A DNA stretch of 25,406 nt from DASXPG01 sp044449445 (lineage in GTDB: Bacteria > Gemmatimonadota > Gemmatimonadetes > Gemmatimonadales > JACORV01), in the NCBI GenBank assembly GCA_044449445.1, contig JBIOIA010000015.1:1-25406 (forward strand), in the 5' to 3' direction. The notes under the pieces were generated by a model, which saw only the letters and a list, made by a program, of their open reading frames with translations, had not been told where the DNA came from and made no database searches. The translations under genes and the position numbers were made by a program. Shown here one piece after another: positions 24,609-25,406 of this stretch (positions are counted from its first letter, which is position 1; each line of letters starts with the position of its first letter).

Positions 24609-25152
24609 TCTTCCGTCCTGGGCGGTCGTAAAGCCCGAGCGGGCGGAGCACATCGCGCGAGTCGCGGCGCTGCTGGAGTCGTGGGCGCAGGCGGCCGGGC
24701 GGAGCGCGCAGGAGCGCTCGCGCTGGCATCGCGCGGCCCTGCTGCACGACGCGGTGCGCGACGCCGATCCGGCCACGTTGCGCGAGCACGTCGGCGAGGA
24801 GGTGCGCCTGCCGCCGGCGCTGTGGCACGGGCCGGCCGCCGCGGCGCTCGCGGCACGGCACGGCGAACATGACGAGGGCGTGCTCGCGGCGGTGCGCTGG
24901 CACACGCTGGGCTGGCGGGGGTGGGACGAGGTTGGGAAGGCGCTCTACCTGGCCGACTACCTCGAGCCGGGACGCTCGCACGATGCGGACCGATCGGCCC
25001 TCGCGGGCCGGGTGCCGAGCCAGTTCGACGCAGTATTGCGCGAGGTCGCGGCGCGCCGCCTGGGCTGGCTGCTCGGGACGGGCAAGCCGATTGCGAGGCA
25101 GACATGGGACTTCTGGAACGGATTGGTCGCGGACGACTCGTCGTCCTGGTGA
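24589..25152 (+). CDS. yqeK: YqeK-like HD-domain hydrolase
   Basis: The 187-residue protein is an HD-superfamily hydrolase with spacing typical of YqeK, a symmetrical diadenosine-tetraphosphate (Ap4A) hydrolase. Metal-binding positions visible are His21 (AEHIARVAALL), His53-Asp54 (ALLHDAVRD), His80 (LWHGPAAAAL), His105 (AVRWHTLGWRGWDEVGKALY) and Asp123 (LADYLEPGR). In many bacteria yqeK stands beside nadD, rsfS and a LytR_C gene; here the LytR_C-type gene follows directly, which supports the call. ATG 24589 overlaps the end of panC by 20 bases. The substrate is inferred from the family, and the residues after about 140 are poorly conserved. Confidence 0.85.
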   Translation: MPAQAVDLPSWAVVKPERAEHIARVAALLESWAQAAGRSAQERSRWHRAALLHDAVRDADPATLREHVGEEVRLPPALWHGPAAAALAARHGEHDEGVLAAVRWHTLGWRGWDEVGKALYLADYLEPGRSHDADRSALAGRVPSQFDAVLREVAARRLGWLLGTGKPIARQTWDFWNGLVADDSSSW

Positions 25153-25406
25153 TTCTCGGCGTCGCGTTCGCGGGCGCCGTGTTCGCGACGTGGTACCGCG
25201 TCTCGCACGCCTCGCTCGCCGCGGGTGACCGCCCGATTCCAGGCGAGACGGACCGCCTTGAGGTCGAGGTCCTGAACACGACCGGCGCGGTCGGGCAGGC
25301 GCGCGCCGCGACGCGCCGGCTGCGGGATGCCGGCCTCGACGTCGTCTATTTCGGGGGTGATGCGGGTCCGGCGCTCGACAGCACCCAGATCCTGGTGCGG
25401 CGGGGG
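25104..25406 (+). CDS. Membrane-anchored LytR C-terminal-domain (LytR_C) protein, partial at window end
   Basis: The visible 101 codons encode a short basic N-terminus (MGLLERIGRGR), one transmembrane anchor (about 12-32, LVVLVILGVAFAGAVFATWY), a linker, and a LytR_C-like domain (RLEVEVLNTTGAVGQARAAT, LRDAGLDVVYFG, DSTQILVRRG). The frame runs off the window. I chose ATG 25104 because it gives a complete anchor preceded by positive charges. A GTG at 25149 would make a GTGA overlap with the yqeK stop, as at many junctions here, but would cut the anchor to about 15 residues. LytR_C domains occur alone or after LCP domains in envelope proteins; the function is unknown. The gene is probably co-expressed with the yqeK-like gene. 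Confidence 0.8.
   Translation, partial: MGLLERIGRGRLVVLVILGVAFAGAVFATWYRVSHASLAAGDRPIPGETDRLEVEVLNTTGAVGQARAATRRLRDAGLDVVYFGGDAGPALDSTQILVRRG

Overview
The window is very GC-rich, almost fully coding DNA from a free-living bacterium. It carries de novo purine, tryptophan, folate and pantothenate genes, phosphatidylethanolamine synthesis, a LexA repressor and a LytR_C-type protein. Genes are packed with ATGA/GTGA overlaps. Gene content, B. subtilis-type PurL/PurQ/PurS and PurF, and the HEAT / HD-GYP / MCP-like genes inside a trp cluster would fit Gemmatimonadota or a neighbouring phylum, but this is an inference: no rRNA or tRNA is present.

Left half (1-12107, all minus strand): one long co-directional cluster read as truA, htrA-like protease, purB, purC, psd, pssA, purS, purQ, a small secreted BamE-like protein, purL, purF and ppdK (which leaves the window). 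Most junctions overlap by 1-4 bases. It combines six purine steps or subunits (purF, purL/Q/S, purC, purB) with the two last steps of phosphatidylethanolamine synthesis. purL is interrupted by an in-frame TAA at 3883-3885, giving two fragments.

Middle (12108-13964): a 122-bp divergent promoter region separates truA from trpD (plus). trpD converges on lexA (minus). A 58-bp imperfect inverted repeat built of GCTGAAA-like heptamers spans both gene ends and encodes the last residues of TrpD. lexA diverges from trpC across 64 bp.

Right half (13965-25406, all plus): trpC, trpB, a HEAT-repeat protein, an HD-GYP protein, trpA and a membrane GAF/MCP-like protein, in one coupled run. Next come folB, folK, panB, panC, a YqeK-like HD hydrolase and the start of a membrane-anchored LytR_C protein. 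The HEAT and HD-GYP proteins appear to share a related N-terminal domain. With the MCP-like protein they form a signalling trio interleaved with trpB and trpA; this is the most novel-looking part of the window. trpE, trpG and trpF are not here, nor are purD, N, M, E, K or H. No CRISPR array, insertion sequence, tRNA or rRNA was seen.
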